DNA of 64,000 nt from assembly GCF_016125515.1 (NCBI RefSeq), contig NZ_WGLO01000003.1:168038-232037 (forward strand). The letters run 5' to 3'. Origin of the DNA: Hyphomonas sp. GTDB taxonomy: Bacteria; Pseudomonadota; Alphaproteobacteria; Caulobacterales; Hyphomonadaceae. Shown piece after piece: positions 37,367 to 45,960 of this stretch. A program made the translations under genes and the position numbers. Each line of letters starts with the position of its first letter. The stretch's first letter is position 1. Under the pieces are notes generated by a model that had not been told where the DNA came from, ran no database searches, and saw nothing but the letters and a program-made list of their open reading frames with translations.

Positions 37367-39148
37367 ATGGACTGGACCATCTTCTGGGTCGCCGCGACCT
37401 TCGCCACCTATTTCGGCATCGCCATCTGGGCCCGCGCGGGTTCGACCAATGATTTCTACGTCGCGGGCCACGGAGTGCACCCGGTCGTCAACGGCATGGC
37501 GACGGCCGCCGACTGGATGAGTGCCGCCTCCTTCCTGTCGATGGCCGGCCTGATTGCCGGCATGGGATATGGCGGCTCGGTCTACCTGATGGGCTGGACG
37601 GGCGGTTATGTTCTGCTCGCGCTGCTGCTGGCGCCATTCCTGCGCGAGTTCGGCAAGTTCACGGTGCCAGACTTTGTCGGCGACCGGTACTATTCCGACA
37701 CCGCCCGGATCGTCGCCGTGATCTGCGCCCTCTTCGTGTCGTTCACCTATATCGCGGGCCAGATGTCCGGCGTCGGCATCGCCTTCTCGCGCTTCCTGGG
37801 TGTGGACTTCAACACCGGCATCTTTGCCGGCATGGGCATCGTGTTCGTGTACGCCGTGCTCGGCGGCATGAAGGGCGTCACCTACACCCAGGTCGCACAA
37901 TACGTGGTGCTGATCTTCGCCTACACGGTGCCGGCCATCTTCATTTCGCTGATGCTCACGGGGAACCCGGTGCCGCAACTGGGCTTCCTGTCGAACCTCA
38001 AGGGCGAAGAGATCTCGATGCTGCACAAGCTCGACCTGACGGTGCAGGATCTCGGCTTCACCAGTTATCTTTCGTCTACCAAATCGAACCTCGACATTTT
38101 CTGCATCACCGCTGCGCTGATGTTCGGCACGGCCGGCCTGCCGCACGTGATCATCCGCTTCTTCACCGTGCCGCGCGCCGCCGATGCGCGCCTGTCGGCC
38201 GGTTGGGCGCTGGTCTTCATTGCGCTGCTCTACACCGTGGCGCCTGCCGTCGGTGCATTCTCGCGCCTCAACGTCATCAGCACCGTCAACGAAACAACCT
38301 ATGTGACGCCCGGCGAGGACTATGCCGCCAAGGCTGCGGCGCTTGAAGCAGCCGGCGAACGCGCTTCGCCCGCCTGGTTCGAGAACTGGGAGATCACGAC
38401 CCTCGTCGCCTTCGACGACAAGAACGGCGACGGCAAGATGCAGATCCGGGGCCCGGCCGCCCCGGACGGGCTGGAGAACGAAGTCACGATCAACAATGAC
38501 ATTGCCGTGCTGGCAAATCCCGAGATCGCGAAGCTGCCGGACTGGGTGATCGGCCTCGTCGTCGCCGGCGGACTTGCGGCGGCCCTCTCGACGGCCGCCG
38601 GCCTGCTGATGGTCATCGCCTCCGCGATCAGCCACGACCTGTGCCGGCGCACCTTCTTCCGCAGTATGAGCGACAAGGCCGAACTGCGCGTCGCGCGGCT
38701 CGCGGCGGCCGGCGCAGTCGTGGCGGCCGGTTTCATGGGCATCTACTCGGCCCAGCTCGCCTTCGTGGCCCAGGTCGTCGCGTTCGCGTTCGGGCTGGCG
38801 GCAGCGTCGCTGTTCCCGGTCATCCTGCTCGGCATCTTCTGGAAACGGATGAACCGCGAAGGCGCCATCGCCGCGATGCTGGCCGGCCTCATCCCCACCT
38901 TCGCCTATATCTGGCACTTCAAGATCGGCGCCGGAAAGGCCGCCGGTCCGGACCAGTGGCTGTTTGGTGTGTCGCCGGAAGGGATCGGCTTCGTGTTCAT
39001 GATCAGCTCGATCCTGATCGGTGTGGCCGTCTCGCTGCTCACCCAGCCACCGCCACAGGATATCCAGGACCTGGTGGAAGACCTCCGCGTCCCGGGGACC
39101 CGGCGTCCGCACGGGCCGGGCGACGCGGCGATGCCGCCGGCTGAATAG
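37367..39148 (+). CDS. Sodium:solute symporter (VC_2705 / acetate permease type)
   Basis: A 593-residue SSS-family transporter with about 13 helices. The FxxxGxxxxxxxxxAADWMSAASFLSMAG opening and the GLPHVIIRFFTVP block are typical of ActP-like acetate or short-chain acid carriers. A long polar segment (about residues 300-385) contains an EF-hand-like loop, DKNGDGKMQI. With DUF4212 before it and AcsA after it, acetate or propionate uptake is the best guess. Confidence 0.9.
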   Translation: MDWTIFWVAATFATYFGIAIWARAGSTNDFYVAGHGVHPVVNGMATAADWMSAASFLSMAGLIAGMGYGGSVYLMGWTGGYVLLALLLAPFLREFGKFTVPDFVGDRYYSDTARIVAVICALFVSFTYIAGQMSGVGIAFSRFLGVDFNTGIFAGMGIVFVYAVLGGMKGVTYTQVAQYVVLIFAYTVPAIFISLMLTGNPVPQLGFLSNLKGEEISMLHKLDLTVQDLGFTSYLSSTKSNLDIFCITAALMFGTAGLPHVIIRFFTVPRAADARLSAGWALVFIALLYTVAPAVGAFSRLNVISTVNETTYVTPGEDYAAKAAALEAAGERASPAWFENWEITTLVAFDDKNGDGKMQIRGPAAPDGLENEVTINNDIAVLANPEIAKLPDWVIGLVVAGGLAAALSTAAGLLMVIASAISHDLCRRTFFRSMSDKAELRVARLAAAGAVVAAGFMGIYSAQLAFVAQVVAFAFGLAAASLFPVILLGIFWKRMNREGAIAAMLAGLIPTFAYIWHFKIGAGKAAGPDQWLFGVSPEGIGFVFMISSILIGVAVSLLTQPPPQDIQDLVEDLRVPGTRRPHGPGDAAMPPAE

Positions 39149-39173
39149 GGTATCCGGCGCCGAATTTGGGTCT

Positions 39174-39188
39174 GAAGTGCTTCACTTC
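39174..39188. promoter_or_regulatory. Small dyad upstream of acsA
   Basis: GAAGTG-CTT-CACTTC, about 130 bases ahead of acsA, with another CTTCACTT copy near 39211. Possible operator. Low confidence. Confidence 0.3.
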
Positions 39189-39316
39189 TGAGACACTTTG
39201 TCAGGCGAAAGGCTTCACTTGGCGCGGCGTGCGCCATTGCCCCGGGCGGATGCGCCCCGTTAAACTTTATGCCACAACAAAATACCCCCAGGGCGGAACA
39301 ACCAAGGCGACCTTCC

Positions 39317-41263
39317 ATGAGCGACACATCGAAAACCTATCCCGTTCCCGAAGCCTTTGCGGCGAAAGCCAATCTGACGCCGGAGAAATACAAGGAAATG
39401 TACGCCGCCTCGATCGCGGATCCGGAAGCCTTCTGGGGCGAGCAGGGCAAGCGGCTCGACTGGTTCAAGCCTTATACCCAGGTGAAGGACGTCTCCTGGG
39501 AGACCGGCGACCTGCATGTGCGCTGGTATCACGACGGCGTGCTGAACGTTTCCGCCAACTGCCTCGACCGTCACCTGGACAAACGCGGTGACAAGCCCGC
39601 CATGATCTGGGAAGGCGACGCGCCCGGCGAGTCCCACACCCTGACCTATCGCCAGATGCACAGCGCCGTCTGCAAGTTCGCCAACGTGCTGAAGCAACTC
39701 GGCGTCAAGAAGGGCGACCGGGTCACCATCTACATGCCGATGATCGTCGAGGCGGCCTACGCCATGCTGGCCTGCGCGCGCATCGGCGCGGTCCACTCGG
39801 TCGTGTTCGGCGGTTTTTCGCCGGATGCCCTGGCAGGCCGGATCACAGATTGCGGATCGGAAGTCCTGATCACAGCCGATGAAGGCCTGCGCGGCGGCAA
39901 GACCGTCCCGCTGAAGGCCAATGCCGACCGGGCCGCCGAGATCGCCGGCGGCATGGTCAGGAAGATGCTCGTCGTGCAGCGCACCGGCGCCGATGTGCCG
40001 ATGGTGGAGGGGCGCGATCATTGGCTGCACGAGATCGGCGCAGACGTTTCCGCCGATTGCCCGCCTGAGCCGATGAATGCCGAAGATCCGCTCTTCATCC
40101 TGTATACGTCCGGCTCCACCGGCAAACCCAAGGGCGTGCTGCACACGACCGGCGGCTATCTCGTCTGGGCCTCGATGACCCATGAATATGTCTTCGACCT
40201 GAAGGACGATGACATCTTCTGGTGTTCGGCCGATGTCGGCTGGGTCACCGGCCACACCTATATCGTGTACGGACCGTTGGCGAACGGCGCGACTACGCTG
40301 ATGTTCGAAGGCGTCCCGACCTACCCGGATGCCAGCCGCTTCTGGAAGGTCTGCGACCATCACAAGGTCACGATCTTCTACACCGCACCCACCGCCATCC
40401 GCGCCCTGATGCGCGAAGGCGAAGGCCCGGTGAAGAAGACCTCGCGCAAATCCATCCGCCTGCTAGGCACGGTGGGCGAACCGATAAACCCCGAGGCTTG
40501 GGAATGGTATTTCCACGTCGTAGGAGAAGCGCGGTGCCCCATCGTCGATACCTGGTGGCAGACGGAAACCGGCGGCACGCTGATCGTGCCTTTGCCCAAC
40601 ACAACGGTCATGAAGCCGGGCGCCGGCTCGCATCCTTTCTTCGGCGTCAAGCCCATGCTCGTCGATGCCGAAGGCAAAGAGCTGCACGGCGCCGCCGATG
40701 GAAACCTTCTGATCACGGACAGCTGGCCAGGCCAGATGCGCACCGTGTACGGAGATCACCAGCGCTTCGTCGAAACCTATTTCACGGCTTATCCCGGATA
40801 CTACTTCACCGGCGACGGTTGCCGCCGCGATGAAGACGGCTTCTACTGGATCACCGGACGCGTCGATGACGTGATCAACGTCTCCGGCCACCGCATGGGC
40901 ACGGCCGAAGTCGAAAGCGCACTCGTCAGCCATGATGCTGTCGCCGAAGCTGCCGTCGTCGGATATCCGCACGACATCAAGGGTCAGGGTATCTATGCGT
41001 ACGTCACGCTTGTTGCTGGTTGTGAGGCCGACGACGCGCTGCGCAAGAACCTCGTCCAGCATGTCCGCAGCGAGATCGGACCCATCGCGTCACCGGACCT
41101 GATCCAGTTCGCGCCCGGCCTGCCGAAAACGCGCTCGGGCAAGATCATGCGCCGCATCTTGCGCAAGATCGCCGAAAACGAGTTCTCGAACCTGGGCGAC
41201 ACCTCCACATTGGCCGAACCCGAAGTCGTCAAGGACCTGATCGAAAACCGCCAGAACCGCTAG
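39317..41263 (+). CDS. acsA: Acetyl-CoA synthetase
   Basis: A 648-residue AMP-forming acetyl-CoA synthetase, the standard length. The phosphate loop [11 protein letters not shown] lies near residue 262. The acetate pocket is in [16 protein letters not shown] [11 protein letters not shown] near 412. The adenylation Lys, normally controlled by reversible acetylation, is Lys609 in [11 protein letters not shown]. It converts acetate, ATP and CoA to acetyl-CoA. ATG 39317 is chosen as the family start. It follows the symporter by 168 bases. Confidence 0.97.
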   Translation: MSDTSKTYPVPEAFAAKANLTPEKYKEMYAASIADPEAFWGEQGKRLDWFKPYTQVKDVSWETGDLHVRWYHDGVLNVSANCLDRHLDKRGDKPAMIWEGDAPGESHTLTYRQMHSAVCKFANVLKQLGVKKGDRVTIYMPMIVEAAYAMLACARIGAVHSVVFGGFSPDALAGRITDCGSEVLITADEGLRGGKTVPLKANADRAAEIAGGMVRKMLVVQRTGADVPMVEGRDHWLHEIGADVSADCPPEPMNAEDPLFILYTSGSTGKPKGVLHTTGGYLVWASMTHEYVFDLKDDDIFWCSADVGWVTGHTYIVYGPLANGATTLMFEGVPTYPDASRFWKVCDHHKVTIFYTAPTAIRALMREGEGPVKKTSRKSIRLLGTVGEPINPEAWEWYFHVVGEARCPIVDTWWQTETGGTLIVPLPNTTVMKPGAGSHPFFGVKPMLVDAEGKELHGAADGNLLITDSWPGQMRTVYGDHQRFVETYFTAYPGYYFTGDGCRRDEDGFYWITGRVDDVINVSGHRMGTAEVESALVSHDAVAEAAVVGYPHDIKGQGIYAYVTLVAGCEADDALRKNLVQHVRSEIGPIASPDLIQFAPGLPKTRSGKIMRRILRKIAENEFSNLGDTSTLAEPEVVKDLIENRQNR

Positions 41264-41303
41264 TTCTAGATGTGGTCGAGACGCGGATTTGGACAGGCGG
41301 CGC

Positions 41304-42905
41304 TTAAACCGCCGGCAGGTCGACCGTAAATCTGGCGCCGCCTTCGGTGCGGTTTTCGGCCCAGACCTTGCCGTGGTGGGTGGCGATGATCTGTTTGACG
41401 ATGGACAGGCCGAGGCCGGAATTGTTGCCGAAGGCGGTGCCTTTCGGACGGTCCGTATAGAAACGGTTGAAGATCGTTTCCAACTTGTCGGGCGGAACGC
41501 CGGGGCCTGAGTCCTCCACGGTCACCCGTGCCACGGTACGCGGTCCGTCATTCGTCTGGTCGAGCCGGACCTCAACCGTGCTGCCGCCCGGCGAGAAGGA
41601 CCTTGCATTGTCGATCAGGTTACGCAGTACTTGGCCCAGCGGGCCTTCGCGGCCGCGCACGATAAGACGCGCGCCCATCGTCGCGTCGGTGAACGACACA
41701 TGCACAGCCATCTCGCCGTCGCCTATACCTTCATAGGTTCGCACGATGTCGCGCACGAAGCGGGCGATGTCGATCTGCTCGCTGGGCAGGCGGGTCATCT
41801 CGGCTTCGAGGCGGGAGGCGTTCGAAATGTCCGTGATTAGACGGTCGAGACGTTTAACATCTGAAGCAATCACCTGGCGCAGGCGCGTGGCCGCGTCCGG
41901 ATCTTTCACCCGTTCCAGCGTCTCCACCGCCGAGCGGATGGAGGTCAGCGGGTTCTTGAGCTCGTGCGCGACATCGGCCGCAAACTGTTCGTTCGCTTCG
42001 ATCCGCTCCAGCAGCGCTTCAGTCATGCTCTGGATCGAGGTGGCGAGGTCGCCGATCTCGTCGGTGCGTTGGGTCAGCAGGGGCACGTCAATCTTGTCCG
42101 AGGCGCCCGACCGGATACGGTCGGCGGCCAGCGACAGGCGCCGCAGGGGCCGTGCGATGCCGAGGGTCAGCATGACCGACGTGATGAATGCCATCAGCAC
42201 TGCAACGCCGATGAAGGGCACCAGCGCGACCCGCTCCGCCCGGATGATCTCGTCGATGTCGCTCGCTTCCAGAACCAGCACGCCCACCACGGCCGAAACG
42301 CGCTGTACCGGCATCGATACCGAAATCACGCGGCTGCCCCGGTCCGAAAAGCGTTGGCTGGCCGCTTGTCCGCCCAGCGCGGCGACCTTGAATTCTTCCT
42401 CGAAGCTCTGCGTGCGCAGCGCTTCGGAAGAGCGCCGTGGCGAGAAGAAGTTGAAGAATTCGCTGGCCCATTCGGACAGGTCGCGCCCCGTTCGAGCCAG
42501 AAATCCGGGATCGCTCAGCGGAGGCAGGGCCGAGACGTCCACGCGTTCGGACAGGTAATAGCTGTCGCCGATCAGTTCGCCATCCGGCGTGAAGATGCGC
42601 GCGCGCACCCGCTCTGGCAGGTTCAGACGCTGCAGCGTCTGGCGCGCAGCGTCGGGATTGAGCCCGGGCTCAGGCGTGGTCGCATCATCCGACAGGAGGC
42701 TCGAAAAGATCTGCGCCTGCGCTTCAAGGTCCTGCTTCTTGGACGCGACGAAGCCCGCGCGCATCTCGTTGAGCACCATTGCGCCGATGATGAGGATGGC
42801 GAGGCCGGCCATGTTGGAGGCAAAGATGAGCCGGGCGATCCGCGATCCGAGGATCGTGGTCGTCCGGCGCACGCGGGTCCGGCGAGACGTTTGCTTTTCG
42901 GCCAT
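41304..42905 (-). CDS. chvG: Sensor histidine kinase ChvG
   Basis: A 533-residue membrane kinase of the ChvG/ExoS group. Two membrane helices (about residues 28-50 and 228-250) flank a periplasmic domain of about 180 residues, followed by HAMP, the His-kinase core with His314 in FAADVAHELKNPLTSIRS and the ATPase domain (N-box LIDNARSFS, DSGPGVPPDKL, GLGLSIVKQI). ChvG senses acid or envelope stress and phosphorylates ChvI. The partner chvI lies about 1.6 kb away rather than adjacent. The gene runs right up to the cyclophilin gene. Confidence 0.9.
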   Translation of the reverse strand: MAEKQTSRRTRVRRTTTILGSRIARLIFASNMAGLAILIIGAMVLNEMRAGFVASKKQDLEAQAQIFSSLLSDDATTPEPGLNPDAARQTLQRLNLPERVRARIFTPDGELIGDSYYLSERVDVSALPPLSDPGFLARTGRDLSEWASEFFNFFSPRRSSEALRTQSFEEEFKVAALGGQAASQRFSDRGSRVISVSMPVQRVSAVVGVLVLEASDIDEIIRAERVALVPFIGVAVLMAFITSVMLTLGIARPLRRLSLAADRIRSGASDKIDVPLLTQRTDEIGDLATSIQSMTEALLERIEANEQFAADVAHELKNPLTSIRSAVETLERVKDPDAATRLRQVIASDVKRLDRLITDISNASRLEAEMTRLPSEQIDIARFVRDIVRTYEGIGDGEMAVHVSFTDATMGARLIVRGREGPLGQVLRNLIDNARSFSPGGSTVEVRLDQTNDGPRTVARVTVEDSGPGVPPDKLETIFNRFYTDRPKGTAFGNNSGLGLSIVKQIIATHHGKVWAENRTEGGARFTVDLPAV

Positions 42906-42943
42906 GGCCTGTCGTCCCCCTCGCTTTGCCCCCCGGCGCCGGG

Positions 42944-43408
42944 TTAGGCGTCCGCAGCGACGCGCATCGAGATGATGCGGTCCGGATTACGCGGCGGCTC
43001 GCCTTTGGCCAGCTGGTCAATGGCGTCCATGCCGTCCGTCACCTGACCCCAGACCGTGTATTGGCGGTTCAGGAACGAGGCGTCGTCAAAGCAGATGAAG
43101 AACTGGCTGTTGGCCGAATGGGGCGCCGACGTGCGCGCCATCGAACAGGTGCCGCGCACGTGGGGCTCCGCGTTGAATTCGGCTTTCAGGTCCGGCTTCT
43201 TCGAATTGCCGGTGCCGGTGCCCTTGGGGCAGCCCGTCTGCGCCATGAAGCCAGCGATCACGCGGTGGAAGATGATTCCGTCGTAAAACCCCTCCCGCGC
43301 GAGTTCCTTGATGCGGGCCACGTGGCCGGGCGCCAGGTCCGGGCGGAGCTTGATGGTGACGAGGCCTTTCGAGGTCTCCAGCAGCAGCGTGTTCTCGGGA
43401 TCGGACAT
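42944..43408 (-). CDS. Peptidyl-prolyl cis-trans isomerase (cyclophilin)
   Basis: A 154-residue cyclophilin with the catalytic core FHRVIAGFMAQTGCPKGTGTG (given as separate motifs: FHRVI and FMAQTG), the RGTCSMART loop, NSQFFICF and VWGQVTDGMDAID. All ordinary active-site residues are present. No signal peptide, so it acts in the cytoplasm on prolyl bonds. It lies between chvG and a divergent membrane gene. Confidence 0.94.
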   Translation of the reverse strand: MSDPENTLLLETSKGLVTIKLRPDLAPGHVARIKELAREGFYDGIIFHRVIAGFMAQTGCPKGTGTGNSKKPDLKAEFNAEPHVRGTCSMARTSAPHSANSQFFICFDDASFLNRQYTVWGQVTDGMDAIDQLAKGEPPRNPDRIISMRVAADA

Positions 43409-43532
43409 CGGGCACTCCTTGTTCTCTGTCTTTGATGTAAGGATCGGTGTTCTGGCTATTCAATAGCGGCTCTGGCGGCAAGCACAGCCTGCATGTAGGA
43501 TCAGAAAGGGTGAATGGTGGGAGTGAGATGGA

Positions 43533-44006
43533 TTGGCGGAGATTGTAGGCAATGGTCTGGCGCTGGCGCTCTGCGCGGGGGCCGCGCTGTATCTGCTCTG
43601 GGCGGCGGGGCTGACCTTTCCTTTCGCCAATGAACAGGCGCTTGCCCGCTCGATCATCGGCCGCCGCGGCATTACCCGCGTGCCCTCCCGGTTGTCTTTC
43701 CTCTACATCTGCGTCCTGTTGCTGTTTGCGGCCCTGGCGGCCTTCCTGATGGGCGGGTTCAGCGAGCAGGTGCCGCGCGCCAAACCCTATCTGGTCCCGG
43801 TTGGCCTGCTGCTGACCTTCGTATTCCTGGGCCGTGGCATTGTCGGCGTCCTGCCGGCGTTTGAACGCGCTGCGCCGGAACAGCCCTACCTCTCGCTGAA
43901 CCGGCGCATCTACTCGCCGCTCTGCGCCCTCGTCGGCATCGGCTTCCTGTTCCTCACCCTGGCCCTGCCGAACTGGAGCTGGCGCCTCAGCCAGCTGTTT
44001 GGCTGA
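43533..44006 (+). CDS. DUF3995-like four-helix membrane protein
   Basis: A 157-residue protein with four predicted helices. The GRGIVGVLPAFE and NRRIYSPLCALVG stretches match the DUF3995 pattern of small bacterial membrane proteins. Function unknown. The only start that keeps helix 1 is TTG 43533 (the nearby ATGs are in other frames). Its 3' end overlaps the end of the convergent hydrolase gene by 20 bases. Confidence 0.65.
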   Translation: MAEIVGNGLALALCAGAALYLLWAAGLTFPFANEQALARSIIGRRGITRVPSRLSFLYICVLLLFAALAAFLMGGFSEQVPRAKPYLVPVGLLLTFVFLGRGIVGVLPAFERAAPEQPYLSLNRRIYSPLCALVGIGFLFLTLALPNWSWRLSQLFG

Positions 44007-44610
44007 GCCGCTCGGGAAACACGGCCAGCCAGTCCTCCGCCGTCAGGCCATCCGGCCCGCGCGCTCTCATCATGCCGGTGAAGTTCCAGTGATTGAGCGC
44101 GGTGTCGATCCGCGTGTCCGCAAGCCGGAAGGCGCGGGGCGTTCCTCCGCCAGCAATGAAGCCGGCCGCCTTTACCAGATCCGAGCGGTCATAGGCGCCG
44201 GGCACGGCATCGACGTGCATCACCAGTGCGGCGGCGGCCGGGCGTCCGTCGCGGGCAGTCAGCCGTGACACCGGTTTGGCCACGGGATCAACCCCCAGAA
44301 TGAAAGCGGGCGCGGTGAGTGAATGTGCTGCACGCAGCACCGTGTCCCCGCCCCAGCTGTGCCCGATCAGCGCAAGCGGATGACCGGCTGCAACGAAGTC
44401 AGCGGCGAGGTTCTTTGCCGCCGTGATCTTCCAATGCGGCAGGTATTCGACGCGCCGGTGGGCACCCATCTTGTCCCGGCGCCAATCCGCATATGAAAAG
44501 ACGAGGCGGGAACTCTCGTCTCCCGCCCCGCCAATGTAGATCTCCGCTGGCGGCTTATTCCGTGTAGCGATAGCCGACGCCGTAGAGGGTTTCGATGGCA
44601 TCAAACTCAT
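43987..44610 (-). CDS. Predicted alpha/beta hydrolase
   Basis: A 207-residue protein with an alpha/beta-hydrolase nucleophile elbow GHSWGGD (Ser85) after a hydrophobic strand, an N-terminal strand [11 protein letters not shown] and a C-terminal LNHWNFTG segment supplying a likely catalytic His. Substrate unknown. The start lies inside the 3' end of chvI (overlap about 50 bases, different frame), at ATG 44610 or ATG 44601. It is transcribed behind chvI. Confidence 0.65.
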   Translation of the reverse strand: MSLMPSKPSTASAIATRNKPPAEIYIGGAGDESSRLVFSYADWRRDKMGAHRRVEYLPHWKITAAKNLAADFVAAGHPLALIGHSWGGDTVLRAAHSLTAPAFILGVDPVAKPVSRLTARDGRPAAAALVMHVDAVPGAYDRSDLVKAAGFIAGGGTPRAFRLADTRIDTALNHWNFTGMMRARGPDGLTAEDWLAVFPERLSQTAG

Positions 44611-45247
44611 CCGTCACTTCGCGGAACTTCTTGCGCAGCCGCTTAATGTGGCTGTCGATGGTGCGATCGTCCACATAGATCTGGTCGTCATAGGCCGCGT
44701 CCATCAGCTGGTCGCGGCTTTTAACATAGCCGGGCCGCGTCGCGAGGGCCTGCAGGATCAGGAACTCGGTCACCGTCAGGCGCACCTGCTTGCCGTCCCA
44801 GGTGCAGGCATGCCGGTTCGGGTCAAGCACCAGCTTGCCGCGCACGATCGGTTTGGAGTCGCCTTCCTCGGGTCCGGCCGCGCCGCCACGGGCCCGGCGC
44901 AGCACGGCTTTCACACGCTCTGCCAGCAGGCGGTTGGAGCAGGGTTTGCGCACGAAATCGTCTGCGCCGATGTTGAAGCCGATCACTTCGTCGATCTCTT
45001 CATCCTTCGAGGTAAGGAAGATTACCGGCAGTTCGGATGTCTGGCGCAGGCGGCGCAGCAGCTCCATGCCGTCCATCTTCGGCATCTTCACATCGAGGAT
45101 GGCGATGTCCGGCGGGGATTCGGTCAGTCCGGGCAGGGCGGCCTCGCCGTCATGGTAGGTGCGCACCTGATAGCCTTCGGCTTCGAAAAACAGCTTCAGC
45201 GAAGCCACAATGTTTTCGTCGTCGTCCACCAGTGCCAGAGTCGTCAT
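44555..45247 (-). CDS. chvI: Response regulator ChvI
   Basis: A 230-residue OmpR-family regulator: receiver domain with the acidic pocket DDD (residues 8-10), phospho-acceptor Asp52 in [11 protein letters not shown] and the Thr/Lys switch residues, then a winged-helix DNA-binding domain ending [13 protein letters not shown] 45247, with AAGGAC upstream, gives the usual ChvI length. An upstream in-frame ATG at 45328 with GGAGG would add 27 residues and cannot be ruled out. ChvI-P controls stress and envelope genes. Confidence 0.9.
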   Translation of the reverse strand: MTTLALVDDDENIVASLKLFFEAEGYQVRTYHDGEAALPGLTESPPDIAILDVKMPKMDGMELLRRLRQTSELPVIFLTSKDEEIDEVIGFNIGADDFVRKPCSNRLLAERVKAVLRRARGGAAGPEEGDSKPIVRGKLVLDPNRHACTWDGKQVRLTVTEFLILQALATRPGYVKSRDQLMDAAYDDQIYVDDRTIDSHIKRLRKKFREVTDEFDAIETLYGVGYRYTE

Positions 45248-45469
45248 CGCCTTGTCCTTTTCCGCCAGCCGGAAGCTTGCATGCGCTTCGGTCTGCTTGG
45301 CAGTAGGTTCAATCACAGCTCGGTTCATTTCAAAAGCCCTCCGGTGGTGGAGCCTCAACAAAATCAACGGAGTGCGGCGCGCATTTGCGCGGAATGGGGC
45401 AGTCTCGCGATTCATTGCGGCGGAAAGCGCCCCAAGTGTGAAGGGCGAGGCATTCGGGCCGCCCGTTTG

Positions 45470-45495
45470 TTGCGTAAGTCCGGCCTTGCGCAACG
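45470..45495. promoter_or_regulatory. Shared dyad motif upstream of chvI
   Basis: Arms TTGCGTAAG and CTTGCGCAA around TCCGGC, then CG. It matches the site at 12394-12419 at 21 of 26 positions. It is 142 bases ahead of the upstream chvI ATG (45328) and about 220 ahead of the chosen start. Possible autoregulatory ChvI site or a site for another regulator. Confidence 0.5.
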
Positions 45496-45582
45496 AAGTC
45501 CGCACGCTTTTTTGCCTGTCTCGAAACCGGTGCGCATTTCTTTGCGCGGCACTTGAGCTGATGCCCGGCGGACTGATCCTGT

Positions 45583-45624
45583 CGCAGGCGCAGGCGCAGG
45601 CGCAGGCGCAGGCGCAGGCGCAGG
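45583..45624. repeat. Seven-copy CGCAGG hexanucleotide repeat
   Basis: Seven exact tandem copies of CGCAGG (42 bases). It lies in the non-coding stretch upstream of chvI. Copy number is likely to vary by slippage. Confidence 0.85.
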
Positions 45625-45960
45625 GGAACTGACGGAATGACGTGGCGGCTTCGCCTGCTCCAGGACGAGTCCGTCCGGAAACTCCTGCGCAAATCGAATC
45701 CGGCGGGGTTAGTCTCCTGTTTCAGCTTGGGGCAGGGCCTTGACGGGCCAGGCCGCTTTCGGGTCCGGTGTTGGCAATTGGCGTTGCCTGCACCGGAGGC
45801 GGATGGATTTCGTGCTCCGCGGCCACGGGGACATTGAACAACCCTACCTCATCGCGCCATCGTCCTCGCAACCATGGCCGCTGCCCATCCGCTGGACCCG
45901 CATGACACGCAAAACCGGAAGGAGAGGTTCCTGTCCGGCATATTGTGCAGCGCGTGATGG

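Larger units (their letters stand above)
45248..45960. other. Long non-coding stretch upstream of chvI (about 700 bases)
   Basis: Apart from the possible 27-codon N-terminal extension of chvI, no coding region here is convincing. It contains the 26-base dyad motif (45470-45495) shared with the POT transporter leader and the seven-copy hexamer repeat (45583-45624). The rest shows nothing I can identify. It is the longest gene-poor gap in the window. Confidence 0.5.

Noticed and set aside
41152..41172. Palindrome ATCTTGCGCAAGAT resembling the shared TTGCGCAA motif
   Set aside because: It lies inside acsA over conserved codons for a Leu-Arg-Lys-Ile stretch, so the palindrome is explained by coding.
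45210..45632. Plus-strand frame across chvI and the hexamer repeat ending in a Gln-Ala run
   Set aside because: It is antisense to chvI over its first part, its tail only translates the repeat, and there is no ribosome-binding site.
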